This document shows, piece by piece, positions 42,692-52,283 of a DNA stretch of 64,000 nucleotides. The notes beneath the pieces are model-generated. The model was not told where the DNA came from. It did no database searches and was given only the letters and a program-made list of their open reading frames with translations. Positions within the stretch are counted from its first letter, which is position 1; every line of letters starts with the position of its first letter. Both the position numbers and the translations under genes were made by a program. The stretch covers positions 1 through 64,000 of the forward strand of contig NZ_JAPEIQ010000044.1 in the NCBI RefSeq assembly GCF_026041215.1. The letters are read 5' to 3'. This DNA is from Hoyosella sp. YIM 151337. GTDB lineage: Bacteria; Actinomycetota; Actinomycetes; Mycobacteriales; Mycobacteriaceae.

Positions 42692-44524
42692 TCAGCTGTC
42701 GAGCCGGTCCTTCAGCGCCTCGAACTCGTCGCGGATACCGCTGGGCAGCCTGTCCCCAACGAACTGGAGCCACTCCTCGATTAGCGGGATTTCGGCCTTC
42801 CAGTCTTCGACATTCACGGCCAGCGCTTCGTCGACATCGGCGGGGTTGGCATCAAGTCCGTCAAGATCCATGTCGGCGGCTGTAGGAACGTACCCAATTG
42901 GGGTGGCCTGCGCGTCAGCAGTGCCCTCGATACGCTCGACGATCCACTTCAGCACGCGGCTGTTCTCGCCGAATCCTGGCCAGAGGAAACGCTTGTCGTC
43001 GCCGCGGCGGAACCAGTTGACGTAGAAGATCTTAGGCAGCTTCGACTCGTCGGCGTTCTTTCCGACGTTGATCCAGTGCTGCAGGTAGTCACCCACGTGG
43101 TAGCCGAGGAACGGCAGCATCGCCATTGGGTCGCGCCGGACGGAACCGACCTTTCCTTCCGCAGCTGCGGTTTGCTCGCTGGACATGGTGGCGCCCATGA
43201 ACGTGCCGTGCTGCCAGTTGAAAGATTGATTGACCAGGGGGACTGTAGTCTTGCGCCGCCCGCCGAAGAGGATTGCGGAAATGGGCACACCCTGTGGATC
43301 GTCCCACTCCGGCGCCAAGGTCGGGCATTGCGCCATCGGAGTGCAGTACCGGGAGTTCGGGTGCGCGGCTTTACGGCCGGAATCCGGGGTCCAGTCCTGC
43401 CCGAGCCAGTCAGTCAAGTGGTCGGGCATGTTCTCGAGGTCTTCCCACCACACGTCACCATTGTCGGTAAGTGCAACGTTGGTGAACACGGTGTTACCCG
43501 CCTCGATTGTCTGCATAGCGGTCGGGTTTGAACTCCAGTTGGTGCCTGGGGCGACGCCGAAGAATCCGAATTCGGGGTTGACGGCATAGAGCCGGCCGTC
43601 CTCTCCGAACCGCATCCACGCGATGTCATCACCGAGTGTTTCGGCACGCCAGCCCGGAATCGTCGGGCGAATCATCGCGAGGTTCGTCTTGCCACACGCG
43701 CTCGGGAACGCCGCGGCGACGTAGTAGGCCTTGTTTTCGGGCGAGATCAGCTTGAGGATGAGCATGTGCTCTGCGAGCCAGCCCTCATCGTGGGCCATCG
43801 CCGAGGCGATGCGCAGCGAGTAGCACTTCTTGCCGAGCAGTGCATTGCCGCCGTAGCCAGAACCGAAACTCCAGATCTCCCGGGTTTCTGGGAAGTGCGT
43901 GATGTACTTCGTGTCATTGCAGGGCCACGGGACGTCTTTCTCACCCGGTTCGAGCGGCGCGCCAACAGAGTGCAGCGCCTTGACGAACGGCATGTCCGTA
44001 CCCATCTTGTCGAGTACCGCCTGCCCCATCCGAGTCATCACCCGCATGGACACCACCACGTACTCAGAGTCGGTGATCTCAACGCCGAGCTTTGGCTCCA
44101 CTGCACCGAGCGGCCCCATACAGAACGGGACGACGAACATGGTGCGACCGCGCATGCACCCTCGATACAACTCGGTCATGGTCGCGCGCATCTCATCTGG
44201 GTCGACCCAGTTGTTGGTGGGCCCAGCGTCCTCTTCGCGCTCGCTGCAGATGAACGTGCGCGACTCGACGCGGGCGACGTCAGACGGGTCTGACTGCGCA
44301 AGGTAAGAATTCGGCTTCTTCTCGTCGTTCAAGGGAATGAAGGTTCCCGCTTCGACGAGCTGGTTCGTCAGACGCTCCCACTCAGCATCAGAACCGTCGG
44401 CAAAAACCACACGGTCAGGCTGGGTGAGTTCAGCGACTTCCTGCACCCAAGCGAGAAGTCCTGCATGCTTCGTGGGGACCGTGTCGTCCGTTCCGTTCAG
44501 CCCTGGAATGGTCGCTGCTGTCAT
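42692..44524 (-). CDS. pckG: Phosphoenolpyruvate carboxykinase (GTP)
   Basis: This 610-residue GTP-dependent PEPCK interconverts oxaloacetate and phosphoenolpyruvate and is the key gluconeogenic enzyme. It matches M. tuberculosis Rv0211 closely. Visible motifs are [16 protein letters not shown], the catalytic [13 protein letters not shown]-loop (about 282-293), the substrate-binding [19 protein letters not shown] and the metal-binding [18 protein letters not shown] at 44524 has AGGAGAG upstream; the frame extends 75 bp further, which is not convincing. The gene next upstream on the same strand ends 319 bp away, so it has its own promoter. Confidence 0.97.
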   Translation of the reverse strand: MTAATIPGLNGTDDTVPTKHAGLLAWVQEVAELTQPDRVVFADGSDAEWERLTNQLVEAGTFIPLNDEKKPNSYLAQSDPSDVARVESRTFICSEREEDAGPTNNWVDPDEMRATMTELYRGCMRGRTMFVVPFCMGPLGAVEPKLGVEITDSEYVVVSMRVMTRMGQAVLDKMGTDMPFVKALHSVGAPLEPGEKDVPWPCNDTKYITHFPETREIWSFGSGYGGNALLGKKCYSLRIASAMAHDEGWLAEHMLILKLISPENKAYYVAAAFPSACGKTNLAMIRPTIPGWRAETLGDDIAWMRFGEDGRLYAVNPEFGFFGVAPGTNWSSNPTAMQTIEAGNTVFTNVALTDNGDVWWEDLENMPDHLTDWLGQDWTPDSGRKAAHPNSRYCTPMAQCPTLAPEWDDPQGVPISAILFGGRRKTTVPLVNQSFNWQHGTFMGATMSSEQTAAAEGKVGSVRRDPMAMLPFLGYHVGDYLQHWINVGKNADESKLPKIFYVNWFRRGDDKRFLWPGFGENSRVLKWIVERIEGTADAQATPIGYVPTAADMDLDGLDANPADVDEALAVNVEDWKAEIPLIEEWLQFVGDRLPSGIRDEFEALKDRLDS

Positions 44525-44843
44525 CAGCCTCTCCTGGTATAGGAACCGGCCCTGTGCCCGCTGCCCCCGGGCGACAGTAAGCGAACTGACCGGATCCACT
44601 CATTTGGTGCTCAACGCCCGTCGTTCTCAAACCCTAACCGAATTCGGAGCGACGAAAACGCAAGCACCAGGTGTCCTGACTAAGAGGTTAGCGCCAACAC
44701 GGTCGGTGGGGCGGCGCCTGCCTTGTTGGATGTCGCACAGGACCGATTCAGAACCGACCGGGGTAGGAGCCGGCTGACTGTTCCTGCGCATGAGAGCCGC
44801 GCCTGGAATCCCGATGCCAAGCACAACCTGGTGTGTCACCCCC
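44525..44843. other. Intergenic region upstream of pckG
   Basis: These 319 bp hold no open frame that resembles a protein. pckG reads away to the left and its promoter should be here, but I see no convincing -10/-35 pair, riboswitch or terminator. Confidence 0.6.
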
Positions 44844-45152
44844 TTAGGCTATCAGCCCGGTTTTCCCAAGCCGCCACTGCACAGCACCGCTAGCTGCGTC
44901 TTCCGCCAGCTCCCACACATCGAACTTTCCATCCGGGGCAATTTCGGTCACGGTATCGGCGAATCCGTCACCCGTCTCGTCTGTTCCGACGTACACGAGG
45001 TCATCGGCGAAGAATCTGCCGCTATCGGCAACTCCGTCACCACTCATGTCGATCGTGGGATTCAGCAGCTCCGCGCGGCATAGTTCTGCCGAAGTGCCGT
45101 CCAGCAGTGTCCCTAGGCACTCCGCTGCGCCCAATTCGTCTGGCGTCCACAT
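44844..45152 (-). CDS. Small acidic protein with EF-hand-like Asp/Gly loops
   Basis: This 102-residue acidic protein contains two DxxGDGxAD loops (DMSGDGVADSG, about 36-46, and DETGDGFADTV, about 58-68) and a third weaker one (APDGKFDVWE). Such loops bind calcium in EF-hand and thrombospondin-type-3-like repeats. There is no signal peptide or transmembrane helix. ATG at 45152 has GAGAGGG 8 nt upstream, which supports a real gene. I cannot name the family with confidence; small actinobacterial proteins with the same loop pattern exist. Confidence 0.7.
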   Translation of the reverse strand: MWTPDELGAAECLGTLLDGTSAELCRAELLNPTIDMSGDGVADSGRFFADDLVYVGTDETGDGFADTVTEIAPDGKFDVWELAEDAASGAVQWRLGKTGLIA

Positions 45153-45249
45153 CCCACAACCCTCTCATCCGCGCGTCCGGTGATCCCTGTGTGAAGTTAG
45201 GACGCAGCGCGTCCCGGTTCGGTTCCACCAAGCACAGAGCTATTCCTTG

Positions 45250-46893
45250 CTATTCCTGCGGTATGCGCTCGCCATGGAGGAAGCGCATACCCCGCTCCAT
45301 TGCGGCGGAGATATGACTTACTTCGCTCGATAGCACGCTGAGTTCGCGATCCCTGGTCGACGTGAGGTGCTGCAGTTCCGCTTCGATCGCGTGTACCTGC
45401 GCATCGGTGTCCGCGATCTTCGCGTCGAAGCGCCGCCCGATTGCGGTGGCGATTTCCTGCTCGACGGTGACTAGCCGGGTGGCGACAGCGCGTTCCATCT
45501 TGCCGCGCGCATCTAACAACTGTTCTGCGGCCCACTCCCGAAGGCGGGCACGCGCAGCGACCTGCCGCCGAAGGCGCAACATCAGAAACGCAATCGCCCC
45601 GCCAAGAAGCAGCGTGAGCGGAATTGTCAGAATGTCCAGCACAGGCACCAGCGACAGTGGCGCGACCGCGATCCTGCCCAGACCCGCGCCAACCGACGCG
45701 CCAATCAAGATCATGACATAGTCTTCAGCTCCCCGGCGCGGAGCTTCCAGTGGCAGTTCGTCGTTGGGTACGACGCCGGCAGGTCCGGAACCCGGTTCAT
45801 CACCTGCCGGTGCGGCGCTGTCTGGCTCAGCTGTCATCGCGTCTGCCGGGGCTTCGCCGTCCACGCCGTGCCCGGCCTGCAACGCGCCGGAGCGCGCGGT
45901 GACACGCGCATCATTCTCGTTAAGCCCGGTACGTACCAGTGAACGCACCCGCGCCGGATAGCTCACTATCGCGCTGCCACTGAGTGCGTCGATTTCCGCC
46001 CTGGTCACGGCCGCGGTCGCCCGGGCCCACTCAGCGACATCGTGCCCGAGCTCGACACGAGACAACTGCACATCGGACCGCAACGAGCTCAGTTCATCGC
46101 TGCGCCCCGCACCCCGATTACGCAACAGTTCGGCGCGCATGCGATGCAGCCTGTTGATCTCCGGGTTGTTCTGGACGTCGCGGCTGACGCGCTGCCGCGC
46201 GGCGCGTGCTTCCTGCAGCGCCCCAGTCACCGACCACAGCAGGTTGCGCGCCACATAGTCGGCGCCCGGCGGCGGCAACTCATTGCATATCACCTCGTAA
46301 AGCGCCTCGACCCCAGCCGACTCAGCGAGCGCTCGTGCAGCTTCCGGATCAGAATCACGGCGGTCGTTGGCCGCCTGGACAAGCGGGGTCGCGATCGGAT
46401 GAATCTCCGCGCCGGTGAACCTCGGAGTGTGAATCGAGAGCAATTGCGCATCCCGGTCGCGCACCTGACGCCAGTTCTGGTGCATGTCAGTCTTCGTGAT
46501 CGCGAAGACAACCCGGTCGACGCTGGCATTCAGACGGCGAAGTTCGGCGAGCTCGGTGCTGCCCATCGGTCCTGCAGCGTCAAAAACCATCAGCACGACC
46601 GCCAGCTGCACACCGTCCCCGTCAGCTTCTGACCACTCGCGAAACAGGACGGGGCCGCGCGGCTGCACTGCATTCAGTGCCTCCACCAGCGCGGACTTTC
46701 CGGTGTTCTCGCGCCCTGTCACGACGACCTCGATTGTGTCCTGCCCGCGTGGGCTGCGCAGTTTGCTCCGGCTCGCCAGGCGTGCGGCTGCGGCAGGCTC
46801 ATGCCTTTCAAGAGTCCGCAGCATCTCGTCACACAGAATGCGGGCAGCATGCCGGCTTTGCACTGCGGTACGGGCCGGATCGTGGCCGCTCAC
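45250..46893 (-). CDS. Membrane-associated GTPase-like protein (Rv0210-like)
   Basis: This 547-residue protein has a GTPase domain followed by a coiled region, two hydrophobic helices (about 395-447) and a C-terminal coiled coil. G1 is GRENTGKSALVEAL (Lys66) and G4 is TKTD (133-136). The linker at about 310-380 is acidic and low complexity. The architecture recalls bacterial dynamin-like or YfjP-type GTPases. The start GTG at 46893 overlaps the stop of the upstream gene (GTGA), with GGAGGGAC before it, and the frame upstream of it is not convincing. In M. tuberculosis Rv0210 lies next to Rv0209 in the same order. Function is unknown. Confidence 0.8.
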   Translation of the reverse strand: MSGHDPARTAVQSRHAARILCDEMLRTLERHEPAAAARLASRSKLRSPRGQDTIEVVVTGRENTGKSALVEALNAVQPRGPVLFREWSEADGDGVQLAVVLMVFDAAGPMGSTELAELRRLNASVDRVVFAITKTDMHQNWRQVRDRDAQLLSIHTPRFTGAEIHPIATPLVQAANDRRDSDPEAARALAESAGVEALYEVICNELPPPGADYVARNLLWSVTGALQEARAARQRVSRDVQNNPEINRLHRMRAELLRNRGAGRSDELSSLRSDVQLSRVELGHDVAEWARATAAVTRAEIDALSGSAIVSYPARVRSLVRTGLNENDARVTARSGALQAGHGVDGEAPADAMTAEPDSAAPAGDEPGSGPAGVVPNDELPLEAPRRGAEDYVMILIGASVGAGLGRIAVAPLSLVPVLDILTIPLTLLLGGAIAFLMLRLRRQVAARARLREWAAEQLLDARGKMERAVATRLVTVEQEIATAIGRRFDAKIADTDAQVHAIEAELQHLTSTRDRELSVLSSEVSHISAAMERGMRFLHGERIPQE

Positions 46894-47966
46894 GCCGCCC
46901 GTCCCTCCAACATCAGATCCTCCGCGACCGCCAGAAAATGGCGGTATCGGGCGAGCGCCGCGTGCGCGCCATGCGAGGTGCGGGCACTCGCGGCCTCGCG
47001 CCGCGCAACCGCAGCCCATGCCAGCACGTTCTCGAGCGTCCGCGGGCCGCTCACAAGCTGGTCGACCGCCCACGGCACGCTGATAAGCGCTGAGCGCCGC
47101 AGCAGCCGCAGGCTCGCCGCTGCACGGGAGCGGCCCGATGCCAGCTCAGTCACCATCAGTCTTTCGAGCGCCATGCGGGCGCTTCCCGCGCGCGCTGCGG
47201 CGGCATCCCATAAGGCGCCGCGAACCCACGTGTCGAGCGCAGCGATTCCACTTGCTTTGCGCATCAGCTCCCCCATCTCGTCGAGCGTCATACCCGGGTT
47301 CGCCCGCAACGCATCCACCGCCAGCCGGACGCCCGGCAGGTCAAGCAGCGACAGCAGCTGCTCACGCTGGCTGCGCTCCACCCAGACCGCGTGCGTGCGG
47401 AAGAGATCAGCGGAATACCACCACACTCCATCCGGCTGCCCACGGTCGTCCGTGGAACGCACGCTGGCGATCCGGCGCAGTGCATCAAAGTCCTCAACGG
47501 TGATGCGCCTCGCCGCCCGCGCCAGCATTGCACTCACGGGAACCACCCCTATTGTGAGGACACGTTCCGCCGAATCCGCGTGAGGACGCGCCGCGGCAGC
47601 GGAAACTCGCTGACTGCGACCAGGCATCCAGCCAACGAGGTCGGCTCGTGCGAGCACGCCGAGAACACCCCGTGGCCAGGCCTCCGGCCGGGCGGAGGCA
47701 CCGCCGGCCCGGTCTTCACACAGAGCTGCGACCGCGGTGACATCTTCCGGGCGCGGCACGGGTCCGCATACGTAAAGGACGGCGTCCGCATCCACCGAGA
47801 CGTCACAGGCGCTAGCGTCGAACACGGTGACACACTCCGGCAAAGTTTCGCGAAAATACTCTGCCAGTATCGATACGCCAGCGCCCGCGGCTCCGGCGAC
47901 CGCGACGCGATATGATTCCGCACTCAAGACTTCCCCCAATCTCCCCGCGGGGATTGTCCCACTCAC
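46890..47966 (-). CDS. Degenerate GTPase-like partner protein (Rv0209-like)
   Basis: This protein of about 358 residues starts with a GTPase-like beta strand and loop, YRVAVAGAAGAGVSILAEYF. The G1 motif has Val31 in place of the catalytic Lys (G-x4-G-V-S). A G4-like ARAD (106-109) stands where the partner has TKTD, and a helical C-terminal half follows. It is translationally coupled to the intact GTPase downstream (GTGA overlap), so the two probably form a heteromer. Start is uncertain: GTG at 47966 and GTG at 47981 are both possible, and the frame continues upstream over trmB. It is divergent from trmB. It matches Rv0209 in length and position. Confidence 0.75.
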   Translation of the reverse strand: MSGTIPAGRLGEVLSAESYRVAVAGAAGAGVSILAEYFRETLPECVTVFDASACDVSVDADAVLYVCGPVPRPEDVTAVAALCEDRAGGASARPEAWPRGVLGVLARADLVGWMPGRSQRVSAAAARPHADSAERVLTIGVVPVSAMLARAARRITVEDFDALRRIASVRSTDDRGQPDGVWWYSADLFRTHAVWVERSQREQLLSLLDLPGVRLAVDALRANPGMTLDEMGELMRKASGIAALDTWVRGALWDAAAARAGSARMALERLMVTELASGRSRAAASLRLLRRSALISVPWAVDQLVSGPRTLENVLAWAAVARREAASARTSHGAHAALARYRHFLAVAEDLMLEGRAA

Positions 47967-48029
47967 CGGCCCCAATGGCACATCAGAACTGCGCTTGCGC
48001 CGCCCCGACTTGGACAGAGCGCAAGAATC

Positions 48030-48794
48030 GTGAACCATAGACGGGTGCTGAACGACCCTGAACCCGAGACCAGCGCAGGCCCCGGGCCCGCCAGCGGCCG
48101 ATCCGGCGACGCACCGGACCGCGCTGGCTTCCCGCGTGTGACGAGCTTCCGGACACGCACCGGCGTGCTGAAGCCATCCCGCCAGGACGCGTGGGACCGC
48201 CTGTGGGCCACGTTCGGCCGCGACGCCGGCGCTGGGCCCATTGACGTGGACGGGTGGTTCGAGCGGACAGCGCCAACCGTCGTGGAAATCGGGTGCGGTA
48301 TGGGCACGTCCACCGCGGAAATGGCGCTCGCCGAACCGGGTGTCAATGTCATCGCGATTGATGTGTACAAACCGGGACTCGCGAAGCTGCTCCAATTGAT
48401 TGAAGAGAACAACATTGCGAATATTCGTATCGTTCGCGGTGATGCCGTCACGATTCTTGAAGAGATGATCGCGCCAGCCTCATTGGCCGGTGTGCGCGTG
48501 TTCTTCCCAGACCCGTGGCCAAAAAAGCGGCACCACAAGCGGCGGCTGCTTAAGCCCGAGATGTTTCGGCTTATCGCAACGAGGCTGCAGCCGCACGGCG
48601 TTCTGCATGTCGCGACGGATCACGCCGAGTACGCTGAGTTCATTGAAGAATCCGGGAATTCCGAACCGATGCTTGGTTCGGTCACGTGGCCGTGGCCGAT
48701 GAGCAGCGTCCGTCCCGAGACCAAGTTCGAAGGGCGGGCGGCGCGCGTCGGTAGCGCGATTACGGACCTCGCATGGGGGAGAATTACGGAATGA
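48030..48794 (+). CDS. trmB: tRNA (guanine-N7)-methyltransferase TrmB
   Basis: This 254-residue SAM-dependent enzyme makes 7-methylguanosine at position 46 of tRNA. It has the SAM loop VVEIGCGMGTSTAEMALAEP, the TrmB signature VFFPDPWPKKRHHKRR (guanine/tRNA site) and GVLHVATDHAEYAEF. The N-terminal 40 residues are variable and polar. GTG at 48030 is used; GTG at 48045 is an alternative. The stop overlaps the next start (ATGA at 48791), so trmB and the NYN gene are coupled, the same order as Rv0208c-Rv0207c-Rv0206c (mmpL3). Confidence 0.95.
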   Translation: MNHRRVLNDPEPETSAGPGPASGRSGDAPDRAGFPRVTSFRTRTGVLKPSRQDAWDRLWATFGRDAGAGPIDVDGWFERTAPTVVEIGCGMGTSTAEMALAEPGVNVIAIDVYKPGLAKLLQLIEENNIANIRIVRGDAVTILEEMIAPASLAGVRVFFPDPWPKKRHHKRRLLKPEMFRLIATRLQPHGVLHVATDHAEYAEFIEESGNSEPMLGSVTWPWPMSSVRPETKFEGRAARVGSAITDLAWGRITE

Positions 48795-49489
48795 GCGTCA
48801 GCCAGGAGATACCTGAGACAACCGATCGGGACGCGTTTGACGTCCCCAGCCTCAGCGGGCGCCGGTCCCGCGTGCTGCTGGTGTGGGACGCACCGAATCT
48901 GGATATGGGTCTCGGAGCGATTCTGGGCGGCCGCCCCACTGCCGCATACCGGCCCCGGTTCGACGCCCTCGGGCGGTGGCTGCTGCAGCGCACCGCCGAG
49001 ATCGAACAAATCCGCGGTCTCCCCGCTGGGAGCCTCGAACCCGAAGCGACTGTTTTTACCAACATCGCGCCAGGCAGCGCGGACGTAGTCCGGCCCTGGG
49101 TCGAGGCGCTGCGCAACGTTGGTTTCGCGGTGTTCGCCAAGCCGAAGATCGACGAAGACAGCGACGTCGATGCGGACATGCTCCGCCACATCGAGCACCG
49201 CCACACTGGTGACGGCCTCGCGGGTGTCATGGTTGCCTCGGCTGATGGTCAGGCATTCCGTGAACCGCTTGAAGAACTTGCTGCCGCAGAAGTCCCGGTC
49301 CAGGTAATTGGCTTCCGCGAGCACGCAAGCTGGGCAGTTTCGTCGGCGACGCTCGATTTCGTCGACCTCGAAGAGATCCCCGGCGTGTTCCGCGAGCCGC
49401 TGCCGCGCGTCAGCCTTGATTCACTGCCTGAAGAGGGAGCATGGCTGCAGCCGTTCCGCCCGCTTGCGGCGTTGCTCACCATGCGCTGA
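48791..49489 (+). CDS. NYN/PIN-like domain protein (Rv0207c-like)
   Basis: This 232-residue protein has a NYN-type (LabA/PIN) nuclease-like fold: VLLVWDAPNLDMGLGAIL at the N terminus carries the first Asp, HTGDGLAGVMVASADGQAF contains the later acidic residue, and VPVQVIGFREHASW completes the core. NYN proteins are usually metal-dependent RNases; activity here is unproved. It overlaps trmB by 4 bp and is followed by mmpL3 after 83 bp, a linkage conserved in mycobacteria. The N-terminal 25 residues are polar and probably flexible. Confidence 0.88.
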   Translation: MSVSQEIPETTDRDAFDVPSLSGRRSRVLLVWDAPNLDMGLGAILGGRPTAAYRPRFDALGRWLLQRTAEIEQIRGLPAGSLEPEATVFTNIAPGSADVVRPWVEALRNVGFAVFAKPKIDEDSDVDADMLRHIEHRHTGDGLAGVMVASADGQAFREPLEELAAAEVPVQVIGFREHASWAVSSATLDFVDLEEIPGVFREPLPRVSLDSLPEEGAWLQPFRPLAALLTMR

Positions 49490-49572
49490 CAGCAGCGGGC
49501 CTCGTCTGCCACTGTTGATTGCGTTGTTCGCGTCGGCAGCTGCGCCGTGCGCTGAAACGTGAGGAGTACACA

Positions 49573-51807
49573 TTGTTCGCGACGATGGGACACTTCGTCT
49601 ATCGGGCGCGTTTCACCGTGCTTGCCTTGCTCGTTGCGATCCTGGCCGGGCTCGGCGCATTTGGGCTCGGCCTGGGCGATCGGCTCAGCCAAAGCGGGTG
49701 GGACGATCCGGGCAGCGAATCCATCGCGGCGGAAGCAGTCATGCGGGCCGAGTTCGGCCGCGATAACGCCGGCGACATCGTTGCGCTTTTCACCGCGCCT
49801 GCGGGGAGCACTGTCGACGACCCGGAATTCGCTGCCGAAGCCCGGCAACTCCTCAGCACGGTCCGCGACGACAACCCTGACGAGGTGGCGTTCGTCCACA
49901 GCTACTGGGATAGCGGCGCCCTGCATGCGCTCGCGACCGCGGACCGCCAGCACGCTTTCGCGAGCATCGGGCTGAGGGGCGAGAACGACACCGAGGTCCT
50001 GGGCAACTTCCAGGCAATCAAGGATCAGTTCCGGACAGGCGACGTCAGCGTTCAGCTTGCGGGCCTGCAGCCGGTCGCCAACGCGCTGAGCCAGGGCATG
50101 GAAGACGACATCAAGCGCATGGAGCTGATCGCCCTGCCCGCGGTCGCCGTGCTGCTGTTCTTCATTTTTCGCGGTGTGGTCGCCGCAGCCCTGCCCGTGA
50201 TCATCGGCGTACTCACGGTGGGCGGCGCGTGGGGCATCACCCGTCTGCTCACCAGCGTTGTCGAAGTCAACGTTTTCGCGCAATCCGTGATTTCGCTGAT
50301 CGGTTTGGGCCTCGCGATCGACTATGGCTTATTCGTCGTGAGCAGGTTCCGTGAGGAACTAGCAGAAGGCTATCCGGTGCCTGACGCAGTGCGCCGAACA
50401 GTGGCGACTGCTGGCCGCACCGTCGTCTTCTCAGCCACCATCATTGCGATCAGCCTCGGCGGGCTGCTGGTGTTCCCGCAGGGCTTCCTGAAATCGGTCG
50501 CCTACGGTGCGATCGCCGCGGTGTCGCTCGCCGCCATTCTCGCCGTTACAGTGCTCCCCGCGATGCTCTCCATCTTGGGACGGCGGGTGGATTCGCTTGG
50601 TTTCGCCAAGCTGCGCCCCACGAAGCCCGCGGCGGAAATGCAGCATACGTTCTGGGGCCGCATCGCTGGCTGGTCCATCAAGCGGCCGTTGCGCGTTGCG
50701 GTACCAGTGACGATCGGTTTGCTGCTGCTCGTCATTCCGTTCAGCAACATCCAGTTCGGTGGCATGTCGGAGAACTACCTGCCGCCGGACAATGAGACAC
50801 GTATCGCGCAACAGCAATTCGATGAGCTTTTCCCGGAGTTCCGCACCAAGCCGATCAAGGTGGTCGTGACCGGTGATGTTGGCGCCACGGGCGCGGTTTT
50901 GCGGCAGGCCAACGAGGTGCCGGGGTTCACCGCGCCATTCTCGCTGGAGTCCCGGAGTGCGACCGCCGTCGTCCTGTCCGCGGGGCTAGAAGACGAAGCG
51001 ACTGCCGGCGAGGCGGTCCGCGCCCTGCGGTCGATCGACACACCCGAGGGGGCCGTCGTCCTTGTCGGTGGCGGTCCAGCGATTGAACGAGACAGCATCG
51101 ACGCAATGGTGACCATGATGCCGTTGATGGCGATCGCGGTCGTTCTCATCACGACGCTGCTGATGTTCCTTGCGTTTGGTTCACTCACGCTGCCGATCAA
51201 GGCGGTCGTCATGACGGCCCTGAGTCTCGGCTCGACACTGGGAATCTTGACGTGGGTCTTTATTGACGGCCACGGGGCCGAGCTGCTGAACTTCACACCC
51301 GGACCTCTCATGGCAGCGGTAGTCGTGCTGATTGTGGCGATTATTTACGGCCTCTCAACCGACTATGAGATCTTCCTTGTATCACGGATGGTCGAGGCAC
51401 GAGCCAAAGGTGCGAGCACAAGTGAGGCCATCAGGATGGGGACGGCGCAAACCGGCCACATCATTACTGCCGCAGCTCTGATCCTCATCGTTGTGACCGG
51501 CGCCTTCGGTCTGTCCGAGATCGCGATGATGAAGTACATCGCGTACGGCATGATCGCAGCGCTGATAATTGACGCTACGGTGATCCGAATGCTTCTTGTC
51601 CCGTCGGTAATGCGGCTCCTCGGTGAGGATTGCTGGTGGGCCCCAGCGTGGATGAAACGAATCCAGCGCAGGATCGGCCTGCAGGAGCACGAACTCGAAG
51701 ACGAACTGCGCCCCGGCGGTATGAACGCACCGCGGTTGACTGCGGACAGCCTTCCTGCCGCGGGCCCCGCGCCCGCGGAGATGACGCCGCCCGGCCAGCG
51801 CGGCTAG
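49573..51807 (+). CDS. mmpL3: MmpL3-type RND transporter (trehalose monomycolate flippase)
   Basis: This 744-residue RND-superfamily transporter matches MmpL3 (Rv0206c), which carries trehalose monomycolate across the inner membrane. It shows two halves of one plus five helices and two exported porter domains. The proton-relay Asp-Tyr pairs are intact: Asp250-Tyr251 in IDYGLFVVSRF and Asp597-Tyr598 in STDYEIFLVSRM. TTG at 49573 is preferred as start because of GAGGAG 6-7 nt upstream and because it aligns the N terminus (LFATMGHFVYRARF) with MmpL3; the frame is open from 49519. The C-terminal cytoplasmic tail is only about 60 residues, so the protein is about 200 residues shorter than M. tuberculosis MmpL3. 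Confidence 0.9.
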   Translation: MFATMGHFVYRARFTVLALLVAILAGLGAFGLGLGDRLSQSGWDDPGSESIAAEAVMRAEFGRDNAGDIVALFTAPAGSTVDDPEFAAEARQLLSTVRDDNPDEVAFVHSYWDSGALHALATADRQHAFASIGLRGENDTEVLGNFQAIKDQFRTGDVSVQLAGLQPVANALSQGMEDDIKRMELIALPAVAVLLFFIFRGVVAAALPVIIGVLTVGGAWGITRLLTSVVEVNVFAQSVISLIGLGLAIDYGLFVVSRFREELAEGYPVPDAVRRTVATAGRTVVFSATIIAISLGGLLVFPQGFLKSVAYGAIAAVSLAAILAVTVLPAMLSILGRRVDSLGFAKLRPTKPAAEMQHTFWGRIAGWSIKRPLRVAVPVTIGLLLLVIPFSNIQFGGMSENYLPPDNETRIAQQQFDELFPEFRTKPIKVVVTGDVGATGAVLRQANEVPGFTAPFSLESRSATAVVLSAGLEDEATAGEAVRALRSIDTPEGAVVLVGGGPAIERDSIDAMVTMMPLMAIAVVLITTLLMFLAFGSLTLPIKAVVMTALSLGSTLGILTWVFIDGHGAELLNFTPGPLMAAVVVLIVAIIYGLSTDYEIFLVSRMVEARAKGASTSEAIRMGTAQTGHIITAAALILIVVTGAFGLSEIAMMKYIAYGMIAALIIDATVIRMLLVPSVMRLLGEDCWWAPAWMKRIQRRIGLQEHELEDELRPGGMNAPRLTADSLPAAGPAPAEMTPPGQRG

Positions 51808-51826
51808 TCCCACGGCGAGGCAGCGC

Positions 51827-52255
51827 GTGCCGGGTACGTCAAGACAGTCACGGAGCCACCTCTTCCGCGGCCAGTGGGGAATCCTCGCCGTCATCGCAGT
51901 CGGTGGCGCACTCGGCGCTGTCGCGCGACACGCGCTTGCGCTCGCATGGCCTGCTGCCCCAGAGGGCGTTCCGTGGCACACACTCGTCACAAACGTGTCA
52001 GGCTCGGCATTGCTGGGCGTAATTATTGTCCTGGTGAGCGAAGTTCGCACCGCGCACCGGCTGGTCCGCCCCTTTCTCGGGACCGGTGTCCTCGGCGGAT
52101 TCACCACGTTCTCGCTGCACACCGATGAAATCATTGTTCTTGCAGAGCATGCGCGGGTATGGGCAGCTGCCGGATACTCACTATTAACCCTCGTCGCCTC
52201 ACTGGCCGGCGCGTGGGCCGGAATGCGGTTCACGCGGGCAATCGCGAGCCGTTAG
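51827..52255 (+). CDS. crcB: Fluoride channel FluC/CrcB (subunit 1)
   Basis: This 142-residue protein has four transmembrane helices and the FluC signatures [30 protein letters not shown] and [15 protein letters not shown]. FluC dimers form a fluoride channel that exports cytoplasmic fluoride. It is the first gene of a FluC-DUF190-FluC operon and starts 19 bp after mmpL3. Start GTG at 51827. I found no fluoride riboswitch in the short upstream gap. Confidence 0.93.
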   Translation: MPGTSRQSRSHLFRGQWGILAVIAVGGALGAVARHALALAWPAAPEGVPWHTLVTNVSGSALLGVIIVLVSEVRTAHRLVRPFLGTGVLGGFTTFSLHTDEIIVLAEHARVWAAAGYSLLTLVASLAGAWAGMRFTRAIASR

Positions 52256-52283
52256 CTCAGGATCGGCGGCAGAAAGGAGCATT

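Noticed and set aside
51808-51826. Fluoride riboswitch upstream of crcB
   Set aside because: The gap to mmpL3 is only 19 bp and shows no crcB-motif sequence.
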